From assembly GCA_023434025.1 (NCBI GenBank), contig JAEYTL010000026.1:62001-126000 (forward strand): DNA of 64,000 nt. The letters run 5' to 3'. Source of the DNA: Bacteroidota bacterium. Lineage in GTDB: Bacteria; Bacteroidota; Bacteroidia; Flavobacteriales; Flavobacteriaceae. How positions within the stretch are numbered: the stretch's first letter is position 1; each line of letters starts with the position of its first letter. This document shows positions 17,038 through 26,130 of the stretch, piece after piece. The notes beneath the pieces were generated by a model. That model saw only the letters and a list, made by a program, of their open reading frames with translations, was not told the origin of the DNA and searched no databases. Made by a program: the position numbers and the translations under genes.

Positions 17038-18057
17038 ATGTATAAATTGCTTATTCGACCAATCTTATTTTGTTTCGATCCGGAACAAGTGCACCATTTT
17101 ACCTTTTCACTCATTCGTTTTTTGCATAAAATTCCGGGTTTCGGAAAATTAGTTCAATGGTTATATGACGTTAAAAATCCAAAACTGGAACGGGAAGTTT
17201 TTGGTTTACAATTTAAAAACCCGGTTGGGTTGGCTGCCGGTTTTGATAAAGATGCCAAACTGTATCAGGAGCTGTCCGGTTTTGGTTTCGGTTTTATTGA
17301 GATTGGTACTTTAACACCAAAGCCACAGGAAGGAAACCCTAAAAAGCGATTGTTCCGTTTAAAAGAAGATACGGCTATCATTAACCGGATGGGGTTCAAT
17401 AACGGCGGGGTGCAGGAAGCTGTAGAACGCCTGAAAAAAAATAATAATGTTTTAATTGGCGGAAACATCGGCAAAAATAAAAATACGCCCAACGAAGAGG
17501 CTGTTTCGGATTACGAGATCTGTTTTGAAGCTTTGTTTCCGTATGTGGATTATTTTGTGGTCAATGTAAGTTCGCCCAATACACCAAACCTAAGGGCTTT
17601 GCAGGATAAAGAGCCATTGACACAATTGTTGCAGGCTCTTCAGGATCTGAATGTGCAAAATCCAAAACCAAAACCAATTTTACTTAAAATAGCACCGGAT
17701 TTAACCAATGAGCAACTGCTGGATATTATTCAGATTGTCAATGAAACTAAAATAGCCGGCGTAATTGCAACCAATACAACCCTTTCCAGAGAAGGTTTGC
17801 AATCAGTAAACAAGGCAGAAACGGGAGGACTTAGCGGTAAGCCGTTAACAAACCGTTCTACCGAAGTTATTCGTTTTTTGAGCGAAAAGAGCAACAAATC
17901 TTTTCCGATAATCGGAGTTGGCGGTATTCATTCGGCAGATGATGCAATAGAAAAATTAAAGGCAGGAGCAAGTTTAGTACAGCTTTACACGGGGTTTATT
18001 TATGAAGGGCCTGCATTGATAAAGGAAATAAATAAACGGATTTTGAAAGGGAGTTAA
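17038..18057 (+). CDS. pyrD: dihydroorotate dehydrogenase (quinone), class 2
   Basis: 339 residues from MYKLLIRPILFCFDPEQVHHFTF. The N-terminal helical extension that attaches class 2 enzymes to the membrane is present, and the barrel carries FGLQFKNPVGLAAGFDKD, NRMGFNNGG and NVSSPNTPNLR (serine catalytic base). It oxidises dihydroorotate to orotate with FMN and passes electrons to quinone. A TTG at 16986 and TATTTTTG at 17012-17019 (23-base spacer) could be its promoter. Confidence 0.95.
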   Translation: MYKLLIRPILFCFDPEQVHHFTFSLIRFLHKIPGFGKLVQWLYDVKNPKLEREVFGLQFKNPVGLAAGFDKDAKLYQELSGFGFGFIEIGTLTPKPQEGNPKKRLFRLKEDTAIINRMGFNNGGVQEAVERLKKNNNVLIGGNIGKNKNTPNEEAVSDYEICFEALFPYVDYFVVNVSSPNTPNLRALQDKEPLTQLLQALQDLNVQNPKPKPILLKIAPDLTNEQLLDIIQIVNETKIAGVIATNTTLSREGLQSVNKAETGGLSGKPLTNRSTEVIRFLSEKSNKSFPIIGVGGIHSADDAIEKLKAGASLVQLYTGFIYEGPALIKEINKRILKGS

Positions 18058-18158
18058 CGGCAACGTTCGAAATCTGCAGAGAGGCACAAGGAACAGAAGC
18101 TTACATTGCTGATAACTGAAAAACAGACAACGGAAAACCGACAACCAAAAAACAGAAA

Positions 18159-18761
18159 ATGCTCTCATTCCTCCTTGCCTCCATTGCTTTAACACTTTCT
18201 CCCGGACCGGATATTTTGTATGTCCTGACCCAAAGTATTTCTAACGGAAAAAAGTCAGGAATTGCCACAGCAGCGGGTTTAGTTACCGGTATCTTGGTTC
18301 ATACCACATTAATTGCTTTAGGCATTTCAGCCATGATTAAACAGTCTGAACTGATTTTTACGCTCATTAAAATTACAGGATCCTGTTATTTACTATGGAT
18401 AGCCTTTCAGGTTTACAGAGCTCCGGCTTCTGTTAATTTGAAAACCCATAATGGTCGAAAGAAGCCTCTGTTTTCATTATTTAAACAAGGTTTTCTGATG
18501 AATGTGCTCAACCCGAAAGTAACCTTGTTTTTCTTAGCTTTTTTCCCCGGTTTTATTGACGGAACATCAGGCAATGTAACACAGCAAATTTATTTATTGG
18601 GCTTTTTATTTATGCTTCAGGCATTTGTAATTTTTTCTTTGGTAAGCATTTTGGCGGATAAGTTCACCGTTTTTATCCGTAATAATAACCAATTTATTTT
18701 GTTTTTAAAATGGTTTCAAATTTTGGTTTTTACAGTCATTGCGTTGTTGATTCTGCTTTAA
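18159..18761 (+). CDS. LysE family amino-acid exporter
   Basis: 200 residues, about six membrane helices. The N-terminal LTLSPGPDILYVLTQSI motif is the LysE/RhtB family signature, and GFLMNVLNPKVTLFFLAFFPGF is the conserved second-half motif. The family exports amino acids such as lysine, threonine or homoserine; the substrate cannot be read. About 100 bases separate it from pyrD. Confidence 0.9.
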   Translation: MLSFLLASIALTLSPGPDILYVLTQSISNGKKSGIATAAGLVTGILVHTTLIALGISAMIKQSELIFTLIKITGSCYLLWIAFQVYRAPASVNLKTHNGRKKPLFSLFKQGFLMNVLNPKVTLFFLAFFPGFIDGTSGNVTQQIYLLGFLFMLQAFVIFSLVSILADKFTVFIRNNNQFILFLKWFQILVFTVIALLILL

Positions 18762-18820
18762 AAAAATCCTCTTCCGAAATGAATCAGAAAAGGAAATTTC
18801 ACAAACAAATAAGACTATTA

Positions 18821-19306
18821 TTAAATCGATTTTTTGATTACATCAAACCATTTTTCAGCCAATTGATTATCTCGGTAGTGGGTTATCTGAATTGGTTTCT
18901 CGTATTCAAAATCATAAAACTTAAAGGGAATTTTGGTTTTGTCAGACTTTTTCTCCAATATCACCTCTACTTTTGTAACCAACTCTTTTTTGTTTGATGC
19001 CTGCGACTGTTCTACTTTGCGTTGCATTTCACAATGACCTATTTCTTTTAAATCAGCATAAGTCACTACTTCAGGTTTGGCGTTCAGATCAATTAGAACC
19101 AGCTTTTTGTTTTGCTCGTCAAAAGCAACAATTTTATTGTTAATGCTTTCCCGAATATTGAATGCTTTTGCATTTCCCTGGTTATATTGTTTTAGAATGT
19201 TTTCAATTTTTGATTTGTTGATTTGCTGATTTCTCAACAGTAAAACGATTGGTAAAATAGTGATTAGTACTAACCCTAATCCGATTAACGTGGTGGATGT
19301 TTCCAT
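18821..19306 (-). CDS. membrane-anchored protein, unknown function
   Basis: 161 residues. One N-terminal membrane helix (TTLIGLGLVLITILPIVLLL) followed by a charged soluble domain of mixed alpha/beta pattern (AFNIRESINNKIVAFDEQNKKLVLIDL, then a strand-rich middle and YRDNQLAEKWFDVIKKSI). The organisation suggests a small cytoplasmic or periplasmic PH-like domain on a membrane anchor, but I recognise no family. Convergent with the LysE gene. Confidence 0.7.
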   Translation of the reverse strand: METSTTLIGLGLVLITILPIVLLLRNQQINKSKIENILKQYNQGNAKAFNIRESINNKIVAFDEQNKKLVLIDLNAKPEVVTYADLKEIGHCEMQRKVEQSQASNKKELVTKVEVILEKKSDKTKIPFKFYDFEYEKPIQITHYRDNQLAEKWFDVIKKSI

Positions 19307-19387
19307 TTTTTTTGATTTTTAATGTATATAAAAAACGTGCTGTAAAGGATTTACAGCCAAAAGATTAAACCGAAAGAATTGATTTAA

Positions 19388-19732
19388 TCACCAAAAAAAA
19401 TGATAGGGAAATAAGAGCTTTGAAACCTTTTCGCATCGATTGTGGTCTTGTCTCGATAAAAAAGCTGTAAATTTTTTTGTAAGAAATAATTTAAATTCCT
19501 CAGGATAAAAAGGAAGAAAAGTAAATAAAAGACGGGCATTTTCCTTAACGAAGTTTTGAAACTGATGTTCGGCAATCGTTTGTTTAGTGCCAACTACTTT
19601 AACGGTTTCAACAGAACGAACTGTCTGTAACGGCGTGCTGAAGTCTTCAGAAAACACCGAACTGTCTTTAGTACTCCAGGCAAAGAGCATCAAAAGACCG
19701 GCTAATGCAATACTGTTTTTAAACCATTTCAC
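19388..19732 (-). CDS. small protein with N-terminal signal/membrane helix, unknown
   Basis: 114 residues. Begins MKWFKNSIALAGLLMLFAW, a signal-anchor or signal peptide, followed by a polar region and an amphipathic C-terminus ending HFFW. No family recognised and there is no second supporting feature, so it may be a fast-evolving secreted protein. Confidence 0.5.
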   Translation of the reverse strand: MKWFKNSIALAGLLMLFAWSTKDSSVFSEDFSTPLQTVRSVETVKVVGTKQTIAEHQFQNFVKENARLLFTFLPFYPEEFKLFLTKKFTAFLSRQDHNRCEKVSKLLFPYHFFW

Positions 19733-19779
19733 AGTGCAAATGTATTGTTTTGTTTGTTGTTATGCGTTATTTTTTTCAT

Positions 19780-19811
19780 AAAAAACCATCTTGGTTTTCA
19801 AGATAGTTTTG
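19780..19811 (-). terminator. hairpin terminator after the DUF349 gene
   Basis: On the minus strand AAAACTATCTTG and CAAGATGGTTTTTT form a stem with a T tract, 16 bases after the stop of the DUF349 gene. Confidence 0.7.
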
Positions 19812-19826
19812 TGAAATTTGTCTTTT

Positions 19827-21827
19827 TTACTCTTGCGATAAATTACGCAATTGTTTCAGTTTATCTTTCCAGGTTTCTAATTCACCTTTGTGCTTTTCAA
19901 TATTTTTAAGCACCTCTTTTACCAGGGGATTATCTTTTTTGGCATTTGTAAAAAACTGAATGTTGTTTTCCAGCTGAAAAATTTCAGACTGAATTTCGTC
20001 AATTTTACGGATAATGAAAATTTTCTCACTTTCCAGTTTTCTGCTGTCATCTGAACCGGCTAATTGTTCTAGTTTGTTGGAAAAACGCATCATATCGCCT
20101 TCTTTTTTGCTCAGGCTTAATTTTTCAAACAGGGCATCCAGTATTTTGTTGAACTTCCCTTCGATATGACGACGTGAAAAAGGTACTTTTCCAAATGATT
20201 TCCATTGTTCAATATGGGCTTTGATGGCGTCTAAATCGGTTTTGTGATCGCCAACCAATTCAAAGTCCTTCAAGGTGTCTAAATATGCTTTTTTCTTATC
20301 GAAAGCTTCTATTTCTTCTGAATTTGCTTCGTTTCGGGTCGCTTTCATCCGGTCAAAATACTGGTTACAGGCATCTTTGAACTCTTTCCATACTTTGTCG
20401 GAATATTTTCTCGGCACATGACCAATCTGTTTCCAGTCTTCCTGAATTTGTTTCATCAACGGTGTGGTCTCGGCAAAATCATCGCTTGTACTCATCGCTT
20501 TTGCTTTTTCAACCAACGCCAGTTTTTTATTCAGGTTATCGTTCTGCTCTTTTTTAATTTCTTTATAAAATGCATTTTTATGCGAATTAAAGTTGCGGAC
20601 AGCTGTTTTGAACTCAGCCCAAGTATCTTCATTCACTTCGCTCGGAACTTTTCCGGCAGCAAAGAAAGAGTTGCGTAAGGCTTCTACTTTTTCAATATAA
20701 GCCTGCCATTGCGAATGAGCGGTAACTTCTACGTTTGCTAATGTTTCGATTTCGGCAATGATTGCTTTTTTCTTCTCTAAATTCGCATTTTCTTTTTCGC
20801 GTTGACCGGCAAATAAACTTTCCCGTTTGTCGTGCATTTGTTTGGTCAGGGCACTGAACTGATTCCATATTTCCTCCCGATGCTCCCTGTCAACAGGGCC
20901 AATCTCTTCTTTCCATAAGCGATGTAAATCCTGTAATTCACGGAAAGCTTTTGTAACATCTTCTTCGTTAACCAATTCTTCTACCCGGGCAATAATTTTT
21001 TGCTTTTGCTCCAGATTGTGTTTAAAATCCAAATCCCTGGCTTCGCGGTCCAGATGCAGGTAATCATAAAAATTTTCTACGTGAAAATGATAGTTGTTCC
21101 ACACATGGTTGTATTTGTCTCTTGGAATGGAGCCAATCGCCCTCCATTCTTCCCGCAATTCATTAAAGTGCTTTAGTGTATCTTTAATGTTTTCCTGCGG
21201 ATTAATCAGGTTTTTAATTTCTTCTACAATGGCTAATCTTCGGTTTAAATTGGCCTGTAAGTTGTTCTGCAAACTTTTAAAATGGGCATTCTGCTTGCCT
21301 TTAATCAGTTTATATAACGAATCAAATTTTGATTTTAAGGGCAGATGATATTCAAATTCTTCAGTAGTATCCGGATTTTCCGCTAAAAATTCATCCCTTT
21401 TCTCATCAATAAAATGATTGTATTTTGCTAAAAACTCTTTTTTTATTTCTTCTACATGTTCCTTAACCGACATGACTTTCTCTACCGCTGCAAGTTTTTC
21501 CAATTCATCTGTCAGAGCTTCCATAGACATGGTATCATAATCCAGCATCGGAATGGCATGCCGCTCTTTCAGGGTTTCATCTTCACTCTCTTCCGCATTG
21601 GATTCATCAATAGCATTCAATGCTTTTTGATGTTCGCTTTCGGTAACCGGATTGATATCAGCCAATTCTTCGGCAGAAATTTCCAAAACTGTTTCTTCAC
21701 CGGCTGTTTCAACTGCTTCCGAAACGGTATCAGCCGTTTCTTCGGTTTCGTTATTTAAAACGCTTTCCTGGTTTCCATCTGTCTCATTTTCAATTGGCGA
21801 CAGGTTATCATTCTTTTCTTCTAACAT
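19827..21827 (-). CDS. DUF349 repeat protein
   Basis: 666 residues. The acidic, low-complexity N-terminus (about 1-110, many Glu/Thr/Asn) leads into repeated helical DUF349 units with the pattern W-x-x-I-G-x-(I/V)-P-x-(D/R/E), for example EEWRAIGSIPRDKYN, EDWKQIGHVPRKYSD and EQWKSFGKVPFSRR. These repeats form long coiled helices. Function is unclear; the family is common in Bacteroidota near aroE. It is the last gene of the minus-strand run that includes DUF368, DedA and aroE, separated from aroE by about 130 bases. Confidence 0.88.
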   Translation of the reverse strand: MLEEKNDNLSPIENETDGNQESVLNNETEETADTVSEAVETAGEETVLEISAEELADINPVTESEHQKALNAIDESNAEESEDETLKERHAIPMLDYDTMSMEALTDELEKLAAVEKVMSVKEHVEEIKKEFLAKYNHFIDEKRDEFLAENPDTTEEFEYHLPLKSKFDSLYKLIKGKQNAHFKSLQNNLQANLNRRLAIVEEIKNLINPQENIKDTLKHFNELREEWRAIGSIPRDKYNHVWNNYHFHVENFYDYLHLDREARDLDFKHNLEQKQKIIARVEELVNEEDVTKAFRELQDLHRLWKEEIGPVDREHREEIWNQFSALTKQMHDKRESLFAGQREKENANLEKKKAIIAEIETLANVEVTAHSQWQAYIEKVEALRNSFFAAGKVPSEVNEDTWAEFKTAVRNFNSHKNAFYKEIKKEQNDNLNKKLALVEKAKAMSTSDDFAETTPLMKQIQEDWKQIGHVPRKYSDKVWKEFKDACNQYFDRMKATRNEANSEEIEAFDKKKAYLDTLKDFELVGDHKTDLDAIKAHIEQWKSFGKVPFSRRHIEGKFNKILDALFEKLSLSKKEGDMMRFSNKLEQLAGSDDSRKLESEKIFIIRKIDEIQSEIFQLENNIQFFTNAKKDNPLVKEVLKNIEKHKGELETWKDKLKQLRNLSQE

Positions 21828-21956
21828 CGAAATAATGTTTAAGGTTCATATAATAAAGGCGAAAGATAATAAAGTGTTCGCAAAATTCAAAGGAAACACC
21901 TTATTTAAAACACTTTTACTTTTTGGAGCCTGCCCGACAACTGAGACTGACAGTGT

Positions 21957-22700
21957 TTAATCTTCCTTATTCCAGATCTTCCATCCTTTTTCGGCCTGCA
22001 AAACCAGCATTTCATAACCGTTTTTAACAATTGCGTTTCCGGCTTTGGCACGTTTCAGGAATTCTGTCTGTTCCGGATTGTAAATCAGGTCAAAAGCAAT
22101 GTGTTCTTCCGTAAAAAAGTTATACGGAATCGGAGGACATTCTTCTATGCCGGGATAGGTTCCCAGCGGGGTACAGTTAATAATAATCTGATAATTGTCA
22201 AATGTTGTGGCATTGACGTACTTATAATCTAAAGCATTCTCCTTTTTGCTTCGGGAGACAAAGGTGTATAGAATTCCCAGTTCTTCCAGAGCAAAGGCTA
22301 CAGCTTTGGAGGCTCCTCCCGTACCCAAAATCAATGCTTTTTGATGATGCGGTTGTAATAAGGGTTCCAACGATTTTTTAAAACCGAAGTAATCGGTATT
22401 GTAGCCTTTTAATTTGCCTTTTCGGGTGACTTTTATGCAATTAACGGCTCCGATTTTGGCCGCTTTTTTGGTTAATGTATCCAACAGAGGGATGATTTTC
22501 TCTTTGTATGGAATGGTCACGTTTAAACCGGTTAAATCTGGATTTTCCCTGATGATTTTCGGAAACTGGGCAATAGTCTGCAGGTCAAAATTTTCATATA
22601 GACAATCAGGAATCTCTTCTTTTTCAAATTTATTCGTAAAATATTTTTTTGAAAAGGAATAGCTGATGTTTTTTCCGACAAGACCGAAATGTTTACTCAT
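21957..22700 (-). CDS. aroE: shikimate dehydrogenase
   Basis: 247 residues. NADP-dependent reduction of 3-dehydroshikimate to shikimate in aromatic amino-acid synthesis. The substrate-binding half carries FGLVGKNISYSFSKKYF and NVTIPYKEKIIPLLD (catalytic Lys), and GYNTDYFGF follows. The cofactor half has ILGTGGASKAVAFAL (glycine-rich loop). Start overlaps the end of the DedA gene by 8 bases, so they are coupled. Confidence 0.94.
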   Translation of the reverse strand: MSKHFGLVGKNISYSFSKKYFTNKFEKEEIPDCLYENFDLQTIAQFPKIIRENPDLTGLNVTIPYKEKIIPLLDTLTKKAAKIGAVNCIKVTRKGKLKGYNTDYFGFKKSLEPLLQPHHQKALILGTGGASKAVAFALEELGILYTFVSRSKKENALDYKYVNATTFDNYQIIINCTPLGTYPGIEECPPIPYNFFTEEHIAFDLIYNPEQTEFLKRAKAGNAIVKNGYEMLVLQAEKGWKIWNKED

Positions 22701-23352
22701 TTTTTTTCTTTTTTCTAAAGAAAATTTGCTTCAAAAGCGGGATGTTGGCCAAAATGATAATCAGCACAATGAATTTTTCAAGGTGCTCTTTCACAAACTC
22801 AATCTGACCTAAAAAATAACCCAATAAGCTGATTAAAGCGACCCAAAGAATGGCTCCGATAAAACTGAATTTTAAAAACGTTTGATACGGAACTTTGGTG
22901 GCTCCGCTCAAAAACGGAACAATAGTGCGTACTACCGGAATAAACCGGGCAATGATGATGGAATTCTTTCCGTTTTTGTCAAAAAACTCCTGAGCTCTAA
23001 GGATGTGGCTTTTTTGTATTAAAAAAGTCTTTTCGCTGGTTAAGATGTAGTTTCCGAATTTTTTGCCGACATAATAATTGACGTTGTCACCCAGCAGTGC
23101 CGCAAAAATTAACAACGGTATAATAATAACAATGTTGAGTTCGCCGCGTGCTGCAATCATACCTATGGCAAAAATCAAGGCATCACCCGGTAAAAAAGGC
23201 ATGATAAAAGACATAACGATTAAGCCGGTTTCCGCAAATACAAGGCAAAACAAAATGGCATATATCCAATTGTCATACCGTTCAATCAGTTTTGAGAGAA
23301 TTTGATCCGGTTGAGATAAGAATCTTATCACTAAATCAATTAAGTCTGTCAT
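22693..23352 (-). CDS. DedA family membrane protein
   Basis: 219 residues with about five membrane helices. The FMPFLPGDALIFAIG region, GDNVNYYVGKKFG and the FIARFIPVVRTIVPFLSGATKV motif (with conserved arginines) are the DedA/SNARE-associated signatures. Several DedA proteins are undecaprenyl-phosphate or phospholipid translocases. Its direct neighbour is a DUF368 protein, another family shown to include undecaprenyl-phosphate translocases (PopT). Gap of 24 bases to that gene, 8-base overlap with aroE. Confidence 0.92.
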   Translation of the reverse strand: MTDLIDLVIRFLSQPDQILSKLIERYDNWIYAILFCLVFAETGLIVMSFIMPFLPGDALIFAIGMIAARGELNIVIIIPLLIFAALLGDNVNYYVGKKFGNYILTSEKTFLIQKSHILRAQEFFDKNGKNSIIIARFIPVVRTIVPFLSGATKVPYQTFLKFSFIGAILWVALISLLGYFLGQIEFVKEHLEKFIVLIIILANIPLLKQIFFRKKKKNE

Positions 23353-23376
23353 GTTTTTTAATCCTTTTTTGTGGGC

Positions 23377-24342
23377 TTATTTTGAAAATTTTTCACCTGC
23401 TTTTTCAACAATAAAGATAGTTAAAAAACCTGCAATCATTAAAATAACAGACAAAGTGATTTGACTGTCTCCTTCAAAATACTGGGGTAAGATACTTTTT
23501 TCCAGCACCGCAACCTCTTCTCCGTGTGAATCTACCCGGGTAGTCAATACTCTTTTCCACGGCCATACTTTGTTTAACGAGCCCAGCATGAACCCGGTTA
23601 AAACAGCCATCGTGACATTTCTGTAATTGTCAAACATCCAGTTTAAGACTTTGGAAAACAGTTTTATACCTAAAATGGCTCCTACTGCAAACGTAATCAG
23701 TTTTAAGGCCGATTTGTAAATTAAATCAAAATCTAATGTGATCAATCCTTCTCTGAATTGATTAATTGTGCCGATTACAATGGCATATGATCCCATGAGA
23801 ACCAGAATAAAAGCACCTGAGATACCGGGTAAAATCATTGCGATAATGGCAATAAAACCGGAAATAAACAGGTAAAAATAGCTATCCGGTGAGGCAACAG
23901 GTTCAACCACAGTGATGTAATAAGAAACAATTGTTCCTATGATGAAAAACAAAATAGTAGAGAATTTCCTGTCTGTTATCTGTTTGCCCACAAAGTAGAT
24001 ACTGGCAATTACCAACCCAAAGAAAAAAGACCACACCAAAATGGGTTGTGTTGCCAAAAGGTGGGTAATCACTTTGGAGAGTGATAAAATACTGATGGCA
24101 ATCCCGCTGAGCAATGCAACTAAAAAATTACCGTTAATTTGTTGCCAGGCAATTTTAAACCCGTTTTTTTTCCATGACGAAAAAAAAGAAAAATCAACCT
24201 TGTTGATGGTGTCAATCAGTTCTTGGTATATACCTGAAATAAATGCAATTGTTCCGCCGGAAACACCGGGAACTACATCGGCGGCCCCCATTGCCAGACC
24301 TTTGAGTGTTATTAAAAAATAATCGGGGAAAAGTCTTCTCAT
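23377..24342 (-). CDS. DUF368 family membrane protein (PopT-like)
   Basis: 321 residues from MRRLFPDYFLITLKGLAMGAADVVPGVSGGTIAFISGIYQ; an upstream in-frame ATG would add 12 residues. AADVVPGVSGGT and MILPGISGAFILVLMG are the paired DUF368 motifs in inverted halves, and there are about nine hydrophobic helices. DUF368 members have been reported to recycle undecaprenyl phosphate across the membrane, supporting peptidoglycan and other envelope synthesis. Substrate assignment for this one is inference from family. Confidence 0.88.
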   Translation of the reverse strand: MRRLFPDYFLITLKGLAMGAADVVPGVSGGTIAFISGIYQELIDTINKVDFSFFSSWKKNGFKIAWQQINGNFLVALLSGIAISILSLSKVITHLLATQPILVWSFFFGLVIASIYFVGKQITDRKFSTILFFIIGTIVSYYITVVEPVASPDSYFYLFISGFIAIIAMILPGISGAFILVLMGSYAIVIGTINQFREGLITLDFDLIYKSALKLITFAVGAILGIKLFSKVLNWMFDNYRNVTMAVLTGFMLGSLNKVWPWKRVLTTRVDSHGEEVAVLEKSILPQYFEGDSQITLSVILMIAGFLTIFIVEKAGEKFSK

Positions 24343-24416
24343 AATAAAAAAGCGTTCCGTTGTTGAAACGGAACGCAAATTAGGGAAATTTTTTATAATT
24401 ATGTTTAAATCATACT

Positions 24417-24581
24417 TAGAACTCGTTTAAACTTTTTCAATTGGCTGCAAAAAGGCCTTCTTACCTTAGATTTTACCTGTTCTCTTTCTCCTTAGCTCAG
24501 CGATGCAGTTCAAAAAAGCTAAAATATAAGGCAAAAATCCCTATTTTTCGCTTCAATCAAAAAAAGTTTAAACGAGTTCTA
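24417..24581. mobile_element. 165-bp MITE-like element with 21-bp terminal inverted repeats
   Basis: The left end TAGAACTCGTTTAAAC followed by TTTTT is matched exactly, inverted, at the right end (24561-24581). TA at each outer end fits TA target-site duplication as in IS630/Tc1-type elements. There is no coding capacity inside. It occupies most of the gap between the TPR gene and the DUF368 gene. Joining the flanks through a single TA restores a TAA stop for the TPR gene, so the insertion changed TAA to TAG and left the protein unchanged. The transcript could fold into a long hairpin. Confidence 0.75.
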
Positions 24582-25976
24582 TGATTTCAAATATTTGCTG
24601 ATTACATTTTGAACGATTTTTTTATCCCAGACTACCGGAAATAATTCCTCCAACAGGGTCCGGTTGTTGCTGTTTAAGCGTAAACCATTAGCCAGGTGGA
24701 ATTTTCCTTTGTTGTTTTGCTGCAGCATATAATACATTCCTGCCAAACGGTACTCTATCTCATACTCTTCCGGGAAAAATTCAGATGCCTGCAACAATGT
24801 TTGGATGGCACTGTCAAACTCACCTAAAAATTGCAGAATATCTACCCAAAACAACCAGGTATCTAAGTGTGCATCGCCAAATTCAACGGCTTTGCGATAG
24901 CCAAATTCGGCTTCTTCATAAAAATTCATCTGGCGGTTAATGGTGGCATACCGTTTCCAGTACAGTTGATTTTCGTTATCGATAGCTAGTGCTTTGTTAA
25001 CATAAAACAGAGCTTTCTGATAATTTTTCAGCCGGATATAAAAATCAGTAATGGCAATCCATCCTTTGTCCAGCAAAGGATCTTCGTGAACGGTCTGGTT
25101 GTAGAACTTTATAGCTTCTGCTTTGTGGCCTAGTTTTTCATGGCATTTTCCAATCCGCAGCAAAGCATAGGAAGTGGGATCTTCCAGTTCGATTGTGCGT
25201 TCATAGGCTTCAATAGCCTCTTCAAAGCGTTTCAGTTTTTCCAGTGATTTTCCTTTTTCCATAAAAGCACCGATAAACTGATCGTCAATGAGGGTAGCAT
25301 AATCGAAACAACGCAACGCATTTTCATAATTTTTAATGCTGTAGCTTAGTCTTCCCTGTTGGTGCCATGCGATTTCGCTGTAAGGATTTTTTTCAATATA
25401 CTTTTCCAAGTATGCAATGGCATCTTTTTGCTGATCGAGGAATTCAAAACAATACACTACGTTGTACAGGGCAGACTGGTCTTCGATATCTACTTCCAGG
25501 CATTTAATGAAGTTATGTTTTGCCAATTCCAGATTGTCCATAAAGAGATATTCCATGCCCATGAGGTTATACACATCGGCATAATCGTCTGTAAACTGTA
25601 ATGCTTTTTTTAATTCTTCAATCGCTTTTTCGTGTTGGTCACGTTTTGAATAAATGTTTGCTTTTTGAATGTAAATCTCTTCATTGTGTGGTTCAATGGC
25701 GTACAACTCGTTGAGCATTTTGTCTGCTGCATCAAGTTTGTCATCATAAATCAACATTTCAATTTGAACCAGTTTTAAGCCGGTAGATTTTGGATGTTGT
25801 TCGAGAGCTAATTTCAAGGCTTTTTTGGCCAGAGATGCTTTGCCCATATCGAGATAGTGAAGAATTATTTCTTCAAATTCCTCGGAATCGAAAAAGAAAA
25901 CTTTGTTGGTTTTCAGCATCGATTCAAATCTCGACAAGGATACGTTGTAATCGTCTTCTTCGTGACTTAAATGCAT
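24579..25976 (-). CDS. tetratricopeptide-repeat protein
   Basis: 465 residues made almost wholly of TPR helical repeats (for example AIEELKKALQFTDDYADVYNLMGMEYLFMDN and AIEAYERTIELEDPTSYALLRIGKCHEKLG), about 11-12 units. No signal peptide, so it is probably a cytoplasmic scaffold for protein contacts. The C-terminus ends SKYLKS, with the TAG stop lying in the end of the inverted-repeat element. First gene of the minus-strand run leading to DUF368, DedA, aroE and DUF349. Confidence 0.9.
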   Translation of the reverse strand: MHLSHEEDDYNVSLSRFESMLKTNKVFFFDSEEFEEIILHYLDMGKASLAKKALKLALEQHPKSTGLKLVQIEMLIYDDKLDAADKMLNELYAIEPHNEEIYIQKANIYSKRDQHEKAIEELKKALQFTDDYADVYNLMGMEYLFMDNLELAKHNFIKCLEVDIEDQSALYNVVYCFEFLDQQKDAIAYLEKYIEKNPYSEIAWHQQGRLSYSIKNYENALRCFDYATLIDDQFIGAFMEKGKSLEKLKRFEEAIEAYERTIELEDPTSYALLRIGKCHEKLGHKAEAIKFYNQTVHEDPLLDKGWIAITDFYIRLKNYQKALFYVNKALAIDNENQLYWKRYATINRQMNFYEEAEFGYRKAVEFGDAHLDTWLFWVDILQFLGEFDSAIQTLLQASEFFPEEYEIEYRLAGMYYMLQQNNKGKFHLANGLRLNSNNRTLLEELFPVVWDKKIVQNVISKYLKS

Positions 25977-26130
25977 ACTCGGTTGTTTTTAAAATTATCC
26001 TTCTCTAAAATTAGAAAAGGAATGCTCTGATTCTATTTTTTTACTGAATTGTTGTAAACAATTTAATTAACAGCTTTTTTTGAGGTGATGGGTAACTGGA
26101 GGATGGGGTTTAACAATAAGTACCCATTCT

